Positions 63,733 to 64,000 of a stretch of 64,000 nucleotides of DNA are shown here, in pieces (within the stretch, counting starts at the first letter, position 1; each line of letters begins with the position of its first letter). Source of the stretch: Pedobacter aquae (GTDB lineage Bacteria > Bacteroidota > Bacteroidia > Sphingobacteriales > Sphingobacteriaceae); NCBI RefSeq assembly GCF_008195825.1, contig NZ_CP043329.1, positions 2,480,001 through 2,544,000 of the forward strand. The letters run 5' to 3'. The translations under genes and the position numbers were made by a program. Below the pieces are notes generated by a model that did not search any database, was not told where the DNA came from, and saw nothing but the letters and a program-made list of their open reading frames with translations.

Positions 63733-64000
63733 ATGGAATTGAATAATAAATTAGAAGCACAGCAATTTGAAATAAAAAATTTCACTTACGATTTACCTGA
63801 AAACCGAATAGCAAAATACCCATTAGCTGAAAGAGATTTAAGTAAATTATTAGTTTATCATAATGGGGAAATTTCTGAAGATATTTACAGAAACCTTGAC
63901 AAATATATTTTCGAAAAATCAATATTTATTTTCAATAACACCAAGGTTGTACAATCACGTCTTTATTTTAACAATTCCACAGGTGGTAAAATTGAAGTTT
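63733..64000 (+). CDS. queA: tRNA preQ1(34) S-adenosylmethionine ribosyltransferase-isomerase, 5' part
   Basis: The first 89 codons; the gene runs off the window. The translation has NFTYDLPENRIAKYPLAERD, LSKLLVYHNGEI and FNNTKVVQSRLYF, matching the QueA N-terminus (YDLPEELIA, PLAERDxSRL, NTKVIPARL). QueA transfers ribose from SAM to preQ1 in tRNA during queuosine synthesis. A TATATTCG -7-like box lies at 63707-63714. Confidence 0.92.
   Translation, partial: MELNNKLEAQQFEIKNFTYDLPENRIAKYPLAERDLSKLLVYHNGEISEDIYRNLDKYIFEKSIFIFNNTKVVQSRLYFNNSTGGKIEV

Overview
The window looks like a chromosomal segment of a Bacteroidota bacterium, most likely family Sphingobacteriaceae (Pedobacter-like). Supporting signs are low GC content, a SusC/SusD outer-membrane uptake pair, a CusA-type pump fused to a TolC-type outer-membrane factor, Bacteroidota-style -7 boxes (TAnnTTTG), weak or absent Shine-Dalgarno sequences and long AT-rich intergenic repeats. 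This assignment is inference; there is no rRNA gene in the window.

Layout. 0.1-5.5 kb: housekeeping run ileS, TraR/DksA-like gene, lspA, DUF2490 gene. 5.6-7.7 kb: a type II restriction-modification module (PstI/BsuBI-type nuclease with a frameshifted C5-cytosine methyltransferase). 7.7-12.2 kb: a MITE-like element, then an SDR/DUF2867 gene, a CBS-domain gene, a TIGR01777 epimerase-like gene and a class I photolyase. 12.2-19.9 kb: a LacI regulator next to a SusC/SusD operon with two extra surface lipoproteins and no visible glycoside hydrolase. 20.2-30.3 kb: ansA, tatD-like, FKBP lipoprotein, DHH phosphoesterase, ndk, an outer-membrane protein, and the 2-oxoglutarate dehydrogenase pair sucA-odhB. 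30.4-39.7 kb: a light-response island with a B12-binding MerR regulator (CarH/LitR type), an FeS-type photolyase, a DASH cryptochrome, DUF2256 and TIGR03643 small proteins, pterin genes (PTPS, folE), an SDR, a flavin reductase, a TetR regulator and an ABC1 kinase. 39.8-45.6 kb: a HigBA-like toxin-antitoxin pair, a SIMPL-domain gene, an unrecognised gene, a DUF389 membrane gene split by an IS4-family insertion, and a DUF4112 gene. 46-50 kb: serS, rsmI, lnt. 50-56 kb: a heavy-metal RND efflux operon. 56-57.3 kb: intergenic repeats. 57.3-64 kb: ROK kinase, a multi-PAS histidine kinase, an esterase, tRNA-Glu, tRNA-fMet, era, a heptanucleotide repeat field and the start of queA.

The most coherent system is the light-response island. 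Its predicted cobalamin photoreceptor-repressor sits beside photolyase/cryptochrome genes and beside genes that could make or recycle their pterin and flavin cofactors. A second photolyase locus at 7.9-12.2 kb carries gene types that often accompany light-induced photolyases.

A technical point affects the whole annotation. Six otherwise conserved genes are each restored by adding one base, in four cases within a homopolymer run of four or more. This points to systematic single-base deletions in the consensus sequence, although true decay cannot be excluded.
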